Assembly (NCBI GenBank): GCA_036006525.1
Contig: DASYPP010000004.1
Span: 91,300-155,299 of the forward strand
DNA from: DASYPP01 sp036006525
GTDB lineage: Bacteria > Gemmatimonadota > Gemmatimonadetes > Gemmatimonadales > GWC2-71-9
DNA: 64,000 bases
Direction of reading: 5' to 3'
The notes under the pieces are model-generated. The model saw only the letters and a list, made by a program, of their open reading frames with translations. It searched no databases and had not been told where the DNA came from. This document shows positions 23,172-31,005 of the stretch, in pieces (position 1 is the stretch's first letter; the number at the start of each line of letters is the position of its first letter). Made by a program: the position numbers and the translations under genes.

Positions 23172-25741
23172 GGTCTGTGACTCAGCCGGATTTCGAGACC
23201 GCTGACATTCTCGCCTTCGCGCGAGGTTCGCATGGTAAACCGTACCGGCGCCGCGTTCACGCCGAGCCGGGTGAGGACCGACTCCGCCACCGTGATGTCG
23301 TATTCACCGGGCTTGACCCCCATCAGGTAGAAAGCGCCGTCCGAGAACGTGACCACCGCCTGGCGGGCACCGCTCCGCCGGTTGGTGACGAACAGAGTAA
23401 TGCCGCCCTGGCCGACCGGTCCGGCCGGGGTTTCCCGCAGGACCTGGCCCTCGATCACGCCCGCCGGGGCGATCGGCAGGTCGATCATCCGGAACTGGTT
23501 GGGCCCCAGCTCCACGCTGATCGCGCTGTAACTCGGCGTCCAGAGCGGCGAAGCCAGGCTCATGGAGTCTACCACCACCAGCACCGGCTCGTAGGGAAGC
23601 TGGTCCCATATCCGGTATTGACCCTGGGAATCCGTCACCGCGGTGATGTTGCCGACCCGGACCCGTACATCGGGCAGCAACTCCTCCCCGATATCCTTGA
23701 GGCCGTTGCCATTGGCATCGAGGAAGACATAGCCGGCCACGCCGGCCCGCTGCAGCGAGGGGCCCGCCGACAGGGCCACTTGGCGCCGCTCGGTATTATA
23801 CAGCACGGAGCCCTGCACGTAGTTCACCGCGTCGGTGCCGGTCGGGCCGCTCTGCACGGTAGAATAGGCGCGGATACTTTGCAGCGCCGTCGAGAAGACC
23901 AGAGTGAACATCGTGCCCATCCCCCGGCTCCAACCCAGCCCGGTCTCCACCCGGAGCCCGCTGCCGATGGGCCGCGCGAGGTAGGCCGATGCGGACACGA
24001 GATCAAGGCTGCCGCGGGTCTCCAGCGTGGTCCGGGCGCTGACCTGGCTCATGAACCGCCCCAGGTTGGCCCGGGGGAGGATGAACGTGTTCACGCCCAG
24101 GAAGGTCTGGTCGGTGGTTGGGCCGGAGGTAATCGCGTTGCGCTGGAATCGGACCGACGGCAACACCCGGATTTCCGCGACCTGAAAGGACAGCGCGGCA
24201 CGGGCACTGGTGTTGTGCCCGTTGTCGTTTCGGACCAGGTCCAGGCTCCCGTCGAAGTACAGCGAGCCGAAGCGCGGGATGGGCCGGAAGAAGGCATCGG
24301 TGGTCCACTGCTCCCGCCGCCCGGCGGGCGTGAGGATCGGTGATACCACGTTCGGCGCGAAGTGATCGTACTCGGTGCTGATCCGGAAGTCGGTAGACGG
24401 CTCGTAGCTCAGCGCTTCCCGGAACACCGCGTTGGCCACGACGTCGACCTGGACCAGCCAGGAATTGGCGACTGCGCCGGCTAGCGAGAGGTAGGGATGA
24501 AACAGGTCGGGGGCTTTGCGGCGCCAGAACTGGTCGACGCCGGCCTGCAGGGTCCAGCGCCGCGAGATGCCGTAACGCAGGTCCAGGTTGGCGCTGGACT
24601 GGCACGCGTTCACCCGGCACTGGCCTGCCGCGACACCGTACTCGAACTGGTTCCGGGGAAGGACGTTGCCCACGACCCGGTAGGTCTGGTTGAACTCGCG
24701 GATCTCGCCGAACGGTCCGTACGCCACGAAGTCCACCGGGTTCTCACCGTACTGGACCGGCACGTCGATCGAGAACTGCCCCAGCCCGTCGGCCGAATCA
24801 AACGCAACCAGCCGGCCGCCGCGGTACGCCTCGACCTGCCAGCCGGGTCCCAATCGTCCCGCGTAAGGCACGTCGCCGACCAGGGCCGGGCGCTGGAATG
24901 GGGAGTTGGAAATGGCAAACCCCCGGAGCGTACGGGGGCGCGGTCCGGTCGAGATTCCATCTCCCAGCCGAAGCTGCTTCACCCACTTCTCCTGCCGCCA
25001 GACTCCGTTCCAGGAGAAATCACTGCGGGTTCCGCCGGCTCCAATCCTCGACTCGCTGGCTACTCCGAGTTCCAGGGAGCCGCCCAGTACGTCCATCCCC
25101 AGCGCAGTGGAGTACGCGCCGCCGTTGATCATGTCGCTGGTGGGCGAGAGGAGCGAATAATCGAGGACCAGGCCGCCCCAATGGCGCCGGTCGAGGGTGA
25201 GGGCCAGATCGGGACGCACGCCGCGTTCCGAAGCGGCCAGGGACGAGCGCGCGGCCTCACGGGCGATCCGGCGGCCGACGGGCAGGTGCTCGGGATCGGC
25301 GATCGCGACGCTCAAGTCGGACCAGTCGACGATGAAGCGGATGTTGAGCAGGCTGCCGAGCAGGGCCACGCTGAAGAAGACTTCCCCGTCCCGGCTCAGG
25401 ACCGCGTTGGCCGGGATGCCTATGCGGTGATGGTTCAGCGTCAGGGAGTCGGCGGCTCCATCAATCCGAAGGTGGACTTCGCCGGGCTGGAGCACCGCGT
25501 CGACGACGCCGGCGCTCGGAAACGCAAAGTGGATTTCGGACAGGTCGAAGAAATCGCTGAGCGGAAGCAGGACGTCATCGTCCTGCCGGATGGCGTACAC
25601 GGTCCGGCTGGCCAGCCTGCCCATCTCAAGTTGTACCAGGACCGGCTCCGGTCCGTCCTGGGCGTACCCGCGTCGAACCGACCCGGCCGCAAGGACCAGG
25701 AAGGCGATGAGCAGGGACGAACAGGGGACCCGGAAGGGCAT
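23168..25741 (-). CDS. Fimbrial usher-like outer-membrane protein with C-terminal SdrD/CarboxypepD-like domains
   Basis: The 857-residue protein has a signal peptide (LLIAFLVLAAGSVRRGYAQ), an N-terminal domain (residues of about 25-180), a central region of alternating amphipathic strands with usher-type phrases (VQYGENPVDFVAYGPFGEIR, YRVVGNVLPRNQFEYGVAAG), and two C-terminal beta-sandwich domains. The first of these has YVFLDANGNGLKDIGEELLP, a Ca-binding SdrD B-like motif, and the last has GAFYLMGVKPGEYDITVAE. It would be the outer-membrane pore that assembles and exports fimbrial subunits. The order chaperone-usher-subunit supports this. The sequence is far from FimD/PapC. Confidence 0.82.
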   Translation of the reverse strand: MPFRVPCSSLLIAFLVLAAGSVRRGYAQDGPEPVLVQLEMGRLASRTVYAIRQDDDVLLPLSDFFDLSEIHFAFPSAGVVDAVLQPGEVHLRIDGAADSLTLNHHRIGIPANAVLSRDGEVFFSVALLGSLLNIRFIVDWSDLSVAIADPEHLPVGRRIAREAARSSLAASERGVRPDLALTLDRRHWGGLVLDYSLLSPTSDMINGGAYSTALGMDVLGGSLELGVASESRIGAGGTRSDFSWNGVWRQEKWVKQLRLGDGISTGPRPRTLRGFAISNSPFQRPALVGDVPYAGRLGPGWQVEAYRGGRLVAFDSADGLGQFSIDVPVQYGENPVDFVAYGPFGEIREFNQTYRVVGNVLPRNQFEYGVAAGQCRVNACQSSANLDLRYGISRRWTLQAGVDQFWRRKAPDLFHPYLSLAGAVANSWLVQVDVVANAVFREALSYEPSTDFRISTEYDHFAPNVVSPILTPAGRREQWTTDAFFRPIPRFGSLYFDGSLDLVRNDNGHNTSARAALSFQVAEIRVLPSVRFQRNAITSGPTTDQTFLGVNTFILPRANLGRFMSQVSARTTLETRGSLDLVSASAYLARPIGSGLRVETGLGWSRGMGTMFTLVFSTALQSIRAYSTVQSGPTGTDAVNYVQGSVLYNTERRQVALSAGPSLQRAGVAGYVFLDANGNGLKDIGEELLPDVRVRVGNITAVTDSQGQYRIWDQLPYEPVLVVVDSMSLASPLWTPSYSAISVELGPNQFRMIDLPIAPAGVIEGQVLRETPAGPVGQGGITLFVTNRRSGARQAVVTFSDGAFYLMGVKPGEYDITVAESVLTRLGVNAAPVRFTMRTSREGENVSGLEIRLSHRP

Positions 25742-25753
25742 AGGTTCAGGGCC

Positions 25754-26581
25754 TCACGGAAGGCGAACCTCGGCCGAATCGCGGACCAGGGCAGACTGGA
25801 GTACGATGGCCGACGTGAGGTCCTCGCGATCCGTCGCCAGTTCCAGCCGCAGGGAATACCGGCCGGCGGCGGGCCGGAGCAGGGGCATGCTCAACCGGGG
25901 ATCGATGTCGTAGTACACCGCGAGTGGCGACGAAAAGGTGCCGACCGTCTTGCCGGTCGAATCCACCAGCGATCCGCGCAACGTCCCGATAAATGCCGCC
26001 GATCCCTGGCGCTCGAGGTGGGCCCGGATCTCGAGCGAATCGCCGACCAGGGCGGTCCGCACGTTGGAGATGGTTGCCGCGGTACTGAGCTGACCCTTGC
26101 GGTAGAAGACCGGCAGGATGGTGCGGACTTCGAGCGTCAGGCCCACCTGGATGCTGGTGGTATCGGAAACTCCAGTCACTGGCACGCTGCCACCCTTCGC
26201 GGTCACCACCAGCCGGGTCCAGTACTCGCCGTCCTTGAGGCCGGCCGGTGGATGTCCCAGCAGCCGCACGGTCTGCCGTTCCCTGGGCGCGAGCGTCAAG
26301 CGGCGGGGGAACGCATCGACCCAGCCGGTGGCGGAGGGCATGGTGGAATCGGGATGCTCCGGGGTGTAGAGCAGGAAATCGCCGACCGAGTCGGTCACCG
26401 GGTACCCGAACATGGTTCCGATGGTGACCTCGACCGGATCGTTGCCGGGATTGTAGACGGTCACCGAGCCGCTCCGGGTCCGGTGGTCCATTACCAGGTA
26501 ATGGGGCGCGACCAGGACTCCCTGGGCGGGGAGCAGGCGAGGAAGCAGCGTCAGACCGAGCAGAATTGCGAAGTGTCTCAT
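25754..26581 (-). CDS. Fimbrial periplasmic chaperone (PapD-like)
   Basis: A signal peptide (RHFAILLGLTLLPRLLPAQ) is followed by the immunoglobulin-like N-domain: VLVAPHYLVMDHRTRSGSVT, VYNPGNDPVEVTI, and the diagnostic strand PRRLTLAPRERQTVRLLG with GLKDGEYWTRLVV. The second domain (residues of about 150-275) is less conserved. The role is to hold fimbrial subunits by donating a strand until they reach the usher. The ATG was chosen for the signal peptide. The gene leads an operon with the usher (12-bp gap) and a sigma-54 promoter lies about 85 bp upstream. Confidence 0.85.
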   Translation of the reverse strand: MRHFAILLGLTLLPRLLPAQGVLVAPHYLVMDHRTRSGSVTVYNPGNDPVEVTIGTMFGYPVTDSVGDFLLYTPEHPDSTMPSATGWVDAFPRRLTLAPRERQTVRLLGHPPAGLKDGEYWTRLVVTAKGGSVPVTGVSDTTSIQVGLTLEVRTILPVFYRKGQLSTAATISNVRTALVGDSLEIRAHLERQGSAAFIGTLRGSLVDSTGKTVGTFSSPLAVYYDIDPRLSMPLLRPAAGRYSLRLELATDREDLTSAIVLQSALVRDSAEVRLP

Positions 26582-26664
26582 CAGCGGATCGTGCCAATCA
26601 GGGTGATGGTATTGGTGTCGTTGCCGGGGTCTGGGTCGGGGTCTGCCGGGATGCAGTGGATTGG

Positions 26665-26679
26665 GCAAGCGGTGTGCCA
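26665..26679 (-). promoter_or_regulatory. Sigma-54 promoter of the chaperone-usher operon
   Basis: On the minus strand the sequence is TGGCAC-ACCGC-TTGC, the full -24/-12 consensus with GG and GC ten bases apart. The start point would be near 26653, giving a 72-nt leader before the chaperone ATG. The 19 bp around it are almost identical to the promoter of the separate pilin gene. Confidence 0.75.
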
Positions 26680-26699
26680 ATAGGACAACTATTTCACTA

Positions 26700-27050
26700 C
26701 TGTCAGATTGTTATGCAGTTTTGGAATCTCATCGATCTCAAGTCATTGTCAGTCCTTGATCCTGGAGAGGCCTTCCAATTTGCGGACCACTGGGCATTCG
26801 GGCTTGGGTGGTGCCGCCGGATGATCGCATAACTCTTTGCTATGAGGCCAGTTAGTCGGCGGTCAATGAATGGTGTGAGATGCCGGGGTGAATCAGCGTC
26901 AGCACGCCGACAGCACGATGACATCGCCGGGTTCAAGCCCCAGCCGGTGTCCGGTCCCGGCGACTTGGTTTTTGGTGCCCAGGGACCGGAGATCCCGGCG
27001 GTTCAGGCAGCCTGCAATCCGCGGCATGGCTGGCGGGGTTTGGGGCAACA
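26700..27050. other. Intergenic region of about 350 bp upstream of the fimbrial operon
   Basis: This is the stretch between the pilin terminator and the sigma-54 promoter of the chaperone gene. The half nearest the promoter (26690-26850) is clearly more AT-rich than the surroundings and is where an enhancer-binding activator would be expected to bind. I see no supported gene or strong palindrome in it. Confidence 0.45.
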
Positions 27051-27054
27051 AGAA

Positions 27055-27080
27055 AGCGCCGGCGGGATTCCGCCGGCGCT
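27055..27080 (-). terminator. Intrinsic terminator of the pilin gene
   Basis: A perfect 11-bp GC-rich stem (AGCGCCGGCGG/CCGCCGGCGCT) closes a GATT loop and is followed on the minus strand by TTCTTGTTG. It lies 18 bp after the pilin stop codon, so the pilin is a single-gene transcript. Confidence 0.85.
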
Positions 27081-27097
27081 CTCACTCCCTGATGACT

Positions 27098-27598
27098 TTA
27101 GTAGGTAACCGTCATCTGCACGGTGCCGTTGTAGGTACCGGCCACCTGGTTGGTCGCCGGAGTTACCGTGGCGCCGACAAAGACGAAGAGCGTGCCGGTG
27201 CCGCTGAAGGTCGAGTTCGTGGTCGCGGCCGACGGGGTGAAATTGGTACCACCGGCAGGCGCATTCACTGTGTTGTGATGACCGGTCCAGGTGCCGATCG
27301 GCAGGTTGTTGGCGCCGGAGGTCAGGTTCGCCGGCAACACGAAGCTGATAAGAACCGGAGTGCTGGCCTGGCCGGTCACGTCGAAGCGGCCGGCGGTCGC
27401 GGCGGCCACTGTGATCGTCTTGGCTACGCCCGGAAAGACGTTGCCGAAGGCGAGGTTGACAGCTCCGGTCACATTGATCGGCTGCTGAACGACAGCCGAA
27501 GCGGTAACGCTCCCCGTCTGGGACTGGGCATTGGCGTTGACGGTAACCAACATCGCCGCGGCGGCGAAACCCAGGACTACCTTCGAGATCGTACGCAT
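27098..27598 (-). CDS. DUF4402 major pilin-like subunit
   Basis: This 166-residue secreted protein starts MRTISKVVLGFAAAAMLVTV (signal peptide ending NANAQ). The mature part reads QTGSVTASAVVQQPINVTGA, then LAFGNVFPGVAKTITV, and ends AGTYNGTVQMTVTY. DUF4402 proteins of this size are often encoded with chaperones and ushers. A GGAG site 8 nt before the ATG, its own sigma-54 promoter and its own strong terminator suggest high separate expression, as expected of a major structural subunit. It shares the FGxVxPGV motif with the subunit after the usher. Confidence 0.85.
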   Translation of the reverse strand: MRTISKVVLGFAAAAMLVTVNANAQSQTGSVTASAVVQQPINVTGAVNLAFGNVFPGVAKTITVAAATAGRFDVTGQASTPVLISFVLPANLTSGANNLPIGTWTGHHNTVNAPAGGTNFTPSAATTNSTFSGTGTLFVFVGATVTPATNQVAGTYNGTVQMTVTY

Positions 27599-27668
27599 TG
27601 ACCTACTCCGTTGAAAAAGGGTTGAGTGATAGCCTGGCGAACTCTTTCGCCGTCGGGGGAGGGGTTGG

Positions 27669-27683
27669 GCAAGCGGTATGCCA
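27669..27683 (-). promoter_or_regulatory. Sigma-54 promoter of the pilin gene
   Basis: The minus-strand sequence is TGGCAT-ACCGC-TTGC, with GG and GC ten bases apart. The predicted start near 27658 leaves a 60-nt leader. Spacer and flanks match the chaperone promoter (TGGCA[C/T]ACCGCTTGCCCA). Confidence 0.75.
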
Positions 27684-27883
27684 CAGCCGACCAGAATCTT
27701 CACAACTGTATAGATATCATCCAATGGACGTCGAGGCAGGATAGCCTATCTACTTGCAGATACTTGAGTCACCACCCGACCCCTAAGTGTCATCATTCCA
27801 GACAGCAAAAGCCCTTCTCTTGCATCCCTTGCCGATGGTGATAAGTTGATGGCCCGCATGTGCTTGGATACTTTCGCACCGGC

Positions 27884-27899
27884 GAGCACGGCTCCTGCT
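27884..27899 (+). promoter_or_regulatory. Weak sigma-54-like promoter before the small secreted protein
   Basis: GAGCACG-GCTC-CTGCT fits the -24/-12 layout but has AG in place of the invariant GG, so it is only a candidate. A start near 27911 would leave about 44 nt before the GTG start. Confidence 0.25.
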
Positions 27900-27954
27900 T
27901 TCATTCCCCATGGCGTGCGGCCTCCCCCGGTCGGCACGGGGGAAGGATTTCTCA

Positions 27955-28254
27955 GTGAAACGGCTGGCACTAACTTCGTTCGCAATCGTGCTCTTTTTGA
28001 CACTGGGCAGCACCAAGGCTCGGGCCCAGCATAGTGGCAGCATGCAAGCAACCGCCCAGGTCGTTGATACTCGAGTAGAATTTTCGGGCTTGGAATCAGC
28101 CCGGAACCTGGCCGCACGTTGGGCCCTCGATCCCACGCCGAGCGCCACCATCGCAACTCAGTACGCCAGGATTTCGCTGGTCCAAACCCTTCCATCAGCC
28201 GATGCCCGTCCCGAGGCAGGGCTCGAGATTCGCGTGGACTACCTGAGGAATTAG
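27955..28254 (+). CDS. Small secreted protein, 99 aa
   Basis: The gene begins with GTG (VKRLALTSFAIVLFLTLGS) and has a clear signal peptide ending KARAQ. GGAAGGA lies about 8 nt upstream. The mature 73 residues (GSMQATAQVVDTRVEFSGLE through GLEIRVDYLRN) look like a small beta-rich domain. QATAQVVDTRVEFSG is reminiscent of the opening of the DUF4402 subunit, but I cannot assign the family. The gene is divergent from the pilin and precedes the c-di-GMP gene, so it may belong to the appendage system. No close family is recognised. Confidence 0.65.
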   Translation: MKRLALTSFAIVLFLTLGSTKARAQHSGSMQATAQVVDTRVEFSGLESARNLAARWALDPTPSATIATQYARISLVQTLPSADARPEAGLEIRVDYLRN

Positions 28255-28314
28255 CAGCACCCTTCCGGCTTTTCCCCCTAACTCATCGCGCTTCGGCAAC
28301 TTGGGCCCCGCAAG

Positions 28315-28330
28315 TGGCCCACGCTTTGCT
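28315..28330 (+). promoter_or_regulatory. Sigma-54-like promoter before the GGDEF-EAL gene
   Basis: TGGCCC-ACGCT-TTGCT has the invariant GG and GC at ten-base spacing; the -24 box differs from consensus at one position (TGGCCC). It lies about 100 bp before the GGDEF-EAL start. Confidence 0.45.
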
Positions 28331-28429
28331 GTTCAATACCCCTCCGCCGCGAGCCATGTTCCGCGCGCGGTATCTCGTTTGGATACAACTACAAGCAGGA
28401 TCTCGCACGCTGCCTGGAGATAGAGATCG

Positions 28430-30814
28430 ATGATTGCGTTTCTCTCATTCCTCTTTCGCGTGGCCGCTCTCGCGCTCGCCCTGGTGCTCTGGTGGCGGCA
28501 ACGCGACTGGAGAATGGGGATGCTCTTTGTCCTGCTTCTCTTCATGGCCCTTCCGGCCACTCTCCTGTTCGATGGCGCAGCGAGCGGCGAGACTGTTGGT
28601 ATCACTCCAGATCAGATCGCCCATCTCCTGGTGAGCGCGTCGGCGCTCATGCTGGTGTTTTTCCTCGATGGCTTCATCGCCGAGCAGCGCTGCATGTCTT
28701 CCGCCCTGGCCCTGGAAAAGGCTTCGCTGGAGCAGCTCTTCGAGAGCGCACCCGACGCCCTGGTCCTGGTGGATAACGACAGCCGTATTCTCCGGCTCAA
28801 TTCCCATTTCACCAAGCTGTTCGGCTACACGGTAGAAGAGGTCCGCGGCGATTCGGTGGACGACCTGCTGGCTCCGGAAGCGCTCCAGGACGAGGCCGCC
28901 AAGGTGACCCATCAGGCCTCTCGAGGCGCCCGGATCAGCCTGGAGACGCTGCGCCGACGCCGGGATGGGTCGGTGGTAGATGTTTCCATCTTGGGCACGC
29001 CGATCATCGTGAACGGGCAGCAGGTGGCGATATATGGCAGCTACCGCGATATCACCCAGCGCAAGCGAGTAGAGCAGGCCCTGCGGGAGAGCGAGGAGCG
29101 CTATGCCCTGGCGGCTCGCGGCTCCAACGACGGGCTCTGGGACTGGGACTTCCGTCGCAACCGGATCTACTTCTCGCCCCGGTGGAAGGTGATGCTGGGG
29201 CTCAACGAGAACGACGTGGCTGACAATCCCGAGGAGTGGTTCGGCCGGGTCCACCCCGAGGATCTCGACCGGGTGAAGGCGGAAATCGCGGCGCACTGCG
29301 AGGGCGGGGGGTCCCATCTGGAGACCGAGCATCGCATGCGGTTGGCCGATGGTGCCTACCGCTGGATGCTGGTCCGCGGCATCGTGCTCCGGGACGAGGC
29401 CGGCAAGGCCTATCGCATGGCCGGCTCCCAGACCGACATCAGCGACCGCAAACTCTACGAGCGGCAACTCCAGCACGACGCGCTGCACGATGCACTGACC
29501 GGACTGCCCAACCGCACCCTGTTCATGGACCGGTTGGGGCACGCCCTGGCCCGCGCCCGCCGGCGGCCGGACGAGCTCTTCACCGTGCTGTTCCTCGATC
29601 TCGATCGCTTCAAGGTGGTGAACGACAGCCTGGGCCACCTGCTGGGTGACCGGCTGCTGGTGGAGTTCGCCCGCCGGATGGAGCGTTGCGTGCGCCCCGG
29701 GGACACGGTGTCCCGTTTGGGCGGCGATGAGTTCACCATTCTGCTGGAAGACCTGCGGTCCCCCGACGAAGCGATCCAGATCGCCGAGCGGATCCATGCC
29801 GAGCTGCTCTTTGCCTTCAACCTGAGCGGCACCGACGTCTTCACCTCCGCCAGCATCGGTATCGCGCACGGGAGCGCGGACTATGGCCACGCCGACCAAC
29901 TCCTGCGCGACGCGGACACCGCCATGTACCGGGCCAAGTCCGGCGGCAAGGCGCGTCATGAGGTCTTCCAGAAGGCGATGCACGCGGACGTGCTGACGTT
30001 GCTGCACCTGGAGACTGATCTCCGGCGGGCGGTGGAACGGGCCGAGTTTACCCTGGACTACCAGCCTATCATGGACCTGGAAAGCCAGCGGATGATCGGG
30101 TTCGAAGCGCTGATTCGCTGGCACCATCCGCAGCGAGGCACCATCAGCCCCAGCGAATTCATCCTCACGGCCGAGGAGACCGGGCTGATCGTGCCGATCG
30201 GCTGGTGGGTGCTCAAGGAGGCCTGTCAGCAGATGCAGGCCTGGCATACCCGCTTCCCCGAGCACCAGGGGCTCAGCATCAGCGTCAATCTCTCGGCGCG
30301 GCTCTTCCGCCAGGCGGGGCTGCATGAGCGAGTGGTGGAAGTGGTGGCCTCGGCCGGTCTGCATCCGACCAAGGTGAAGCTGGAGATCACCGAGAGCGCC
30401 CTGATGGACTACGCGGAAGCCAGCGTGCTCACCCTGCGCCAGCTCAAGCACGCGGGGATCCAGGTGCAGATCGATGACTTCGGCACCGGCTACTCCTCGC
30501 TCAACTACCTCCAGCGTTTCGAGATCGACGCGCTCAAGATCGACCGCTCGTTCGTGAGCCAGCTGGGGATTGCGGGCGAGAATTCGGAGATCGCGCGGAC
30601 CATCATCACCCTGGCGCGAAATCTGGGAATGAAAGTGGTGGCCGAAGGCATCGAGACCGACATTCAGCTGGCCCAGCTGCAGGCCCTGGGCTGCGATGAG
30701 GGCCAGGGTTACCTGCTGTCCCATCCGCTCAAGCCCTTTGAAGTCGAGCAGTTGCTGCAGGAAGGCGACCTGGTGGGCCCCCGGTTCCGGCGGCCGATCA
30801 TCGCGGGACGGTAA
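28430..30814 (+). CDS. Membrane c-di-GMP protein: PAS-PAS-GGDEF-EAL
   Basis: Two or three N-terminal membrane segments (LSFLFRVAALALALVLWW, MLFVLLLFMALPATLLF, HLLVSASALMLVFFLDGF) anchor two PAS domains at residues of about 105-220 and 225-340 (LFESAPDALVLVDNDSRIL; NDGLWDWDFRRNRIYFSP). The GGDEF domain keeps its active-site motif (RLGGDEFTIL) and the upstream LFLDLDRFKVVNDSLGH. The EAL domain keeps GFEALIRW, ETGLIVPIGWWVL and QIDDFGTGYSSL. Both catalytic motifs are intact, so it may make or degrade c-di-GMP. Together with the neighbouring fimbrial genes it could couple attachment to c-di-GMP. Confidence 0.96.
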   Translation: MIAFLSFLFRVAALALALVLWWRQRDWRMGMLFVLLLFMALPATLLFDGAASGETVGITPDQIAHLLVSASALMLVFFLDGFIAEQRCMSSALALEKASLEQLFESAPDALVLVDNDSRILRLNSHFTKLFGYTVEEVRGDSVDDLLAPEALQDEAAKVTHQASRGARISLETLRRRRDGSVVDVSILGTPIIVNGQQVAIYGSYRDITQRKRVEQALRESEERYALAARGSNDGLWDWDFRRNRIYFSPRWKVMLGLNENDVADNPEEWFGRVHPEDLDRVKAEIAAHCEGGGSHLETEHRMRLADGAYRWMLVRGIVLRDEAGKAYRMAGSQTDISDRKLYERQLQHDALHDALTGLPNRTLFMDRLGHALARARRRPDELFTVLFLDLDRFKVVNDSLGHLLGDRLLVEFARRMERCVRPGDTVSRLGGDEFTILLEDLRSPDEAIQIAERIHAELLFAFNLSGTDVFTSASIGIAHGSADYGHADQLLRDADTAMYRAKSGGKARHEVFQKAMHADVLTLLHLETDLRRAVERAEFTLDYQPIMDLESQRMIGFEALIRWHHPQRGTISPSEFILTAEETGLIVPIGWWVLKEACQQMQAWHTRFPEHQGLSISVNLSARLFRQAGLHERVVEVVASAGLHPTKVKLEITESALMDYAEASVLTLRQLKHAGIQVQIDDFGTGYSSLNYLQRFEIDALKIDRSFVSQLGIAGENSEIARTIITLARNLGMKVVAEGIETDIQLAQLQALGCDEGQGYLLSHPLKPFEVEQLLQEGDLVGPRFRRPIIAGR

Positions 30815-30819
30815 ACGGA

Positions 30820-30895
30820 AAGGACTAAGGACTAAGGACTAAGGACTTACTTACCTGGGCTGGGCAGTCCTTAGTCCCCAGTCCTCAGTCCCTAA
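30820..30895. repeat. Tandem-word palindrome, word GGACTAA
   Basis: Four near-perfect copies of AGGACTA on the left are matched by an inverted tract AGTCCTTAGTCCCCAGTCC on the right, with a 17-nt loop. It follows the GGDEF-EAL gene stop and lies before the promoter of the giant lipoprotein gene. The same word is used at 39.8 kb and 60.9 kb. Confidence 0.85.
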
Positions 30896-30932
30896 GTGTT
30901 GCAAGGAAGCTACGATAGAACGAGTGTGTAGT

Positions 30933-30961
30933 TTGACAGGGCTTCTACCCCCCGGTAGGTT
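30933..30961 (+). promoter_or_regulatory. Sigma-70-type promoter of the giant lipoprotein gene
   Basis: TTGACA, a 17-bp spacer and TAGGTT lie about 45 bp before the GTG start of the giant repeat protein. The -35 box is perfect and the -10 box is fair. Confidence 0.55.
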
Positions 30962-31005
30962 CCACCTTCCATTGTAATCCTCAGTTTCCGGACTCCTCTC
31001 GCGAG

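Noticed and set aside
24497..26683. Plus-strand open frame of 728 codons opposite usher and chaperone genes
   Set aside because: Antisense shadow: it crosses two real genes and their sigma-54 promoter and has no protein-like pattern.
26900..26960. tRNA-like stretch with GGTTCAAGCCC
   Set aside because: No acceptor stem or anticodon arm could be built around the T-arm-like sequence.
26899..27027. Minus-strand frame of 42 codons (MPRIAGCLNRRDLRSLGTKN...)
   Set aside because: It looks protein-like at its end (LGLEPGDVIVLSAC), but it lies after the pilin terminator, lacks a ribosome site and has no partner.
27800..28430. c-di-GMP riboswitch before the small secreted protein or the GGDEF-EAL gene
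   Set aside because: I looked for the GEMM core (GNGACGCAAAGC and tetraloop-receptor) and did not find it.
28445..30724. Minus-strand open frame of 759 codons opposite the GGDEF-EAL gene
   Set aside because: Antisense of intact GGDEF and EAL motifs; no independent evidence.
30820..30895. CRISPR-like short tandem repeats
   Set aside because: The words are only 7 bp, have no spacers and are inverted on the other arm; no cas genes exist in the window.
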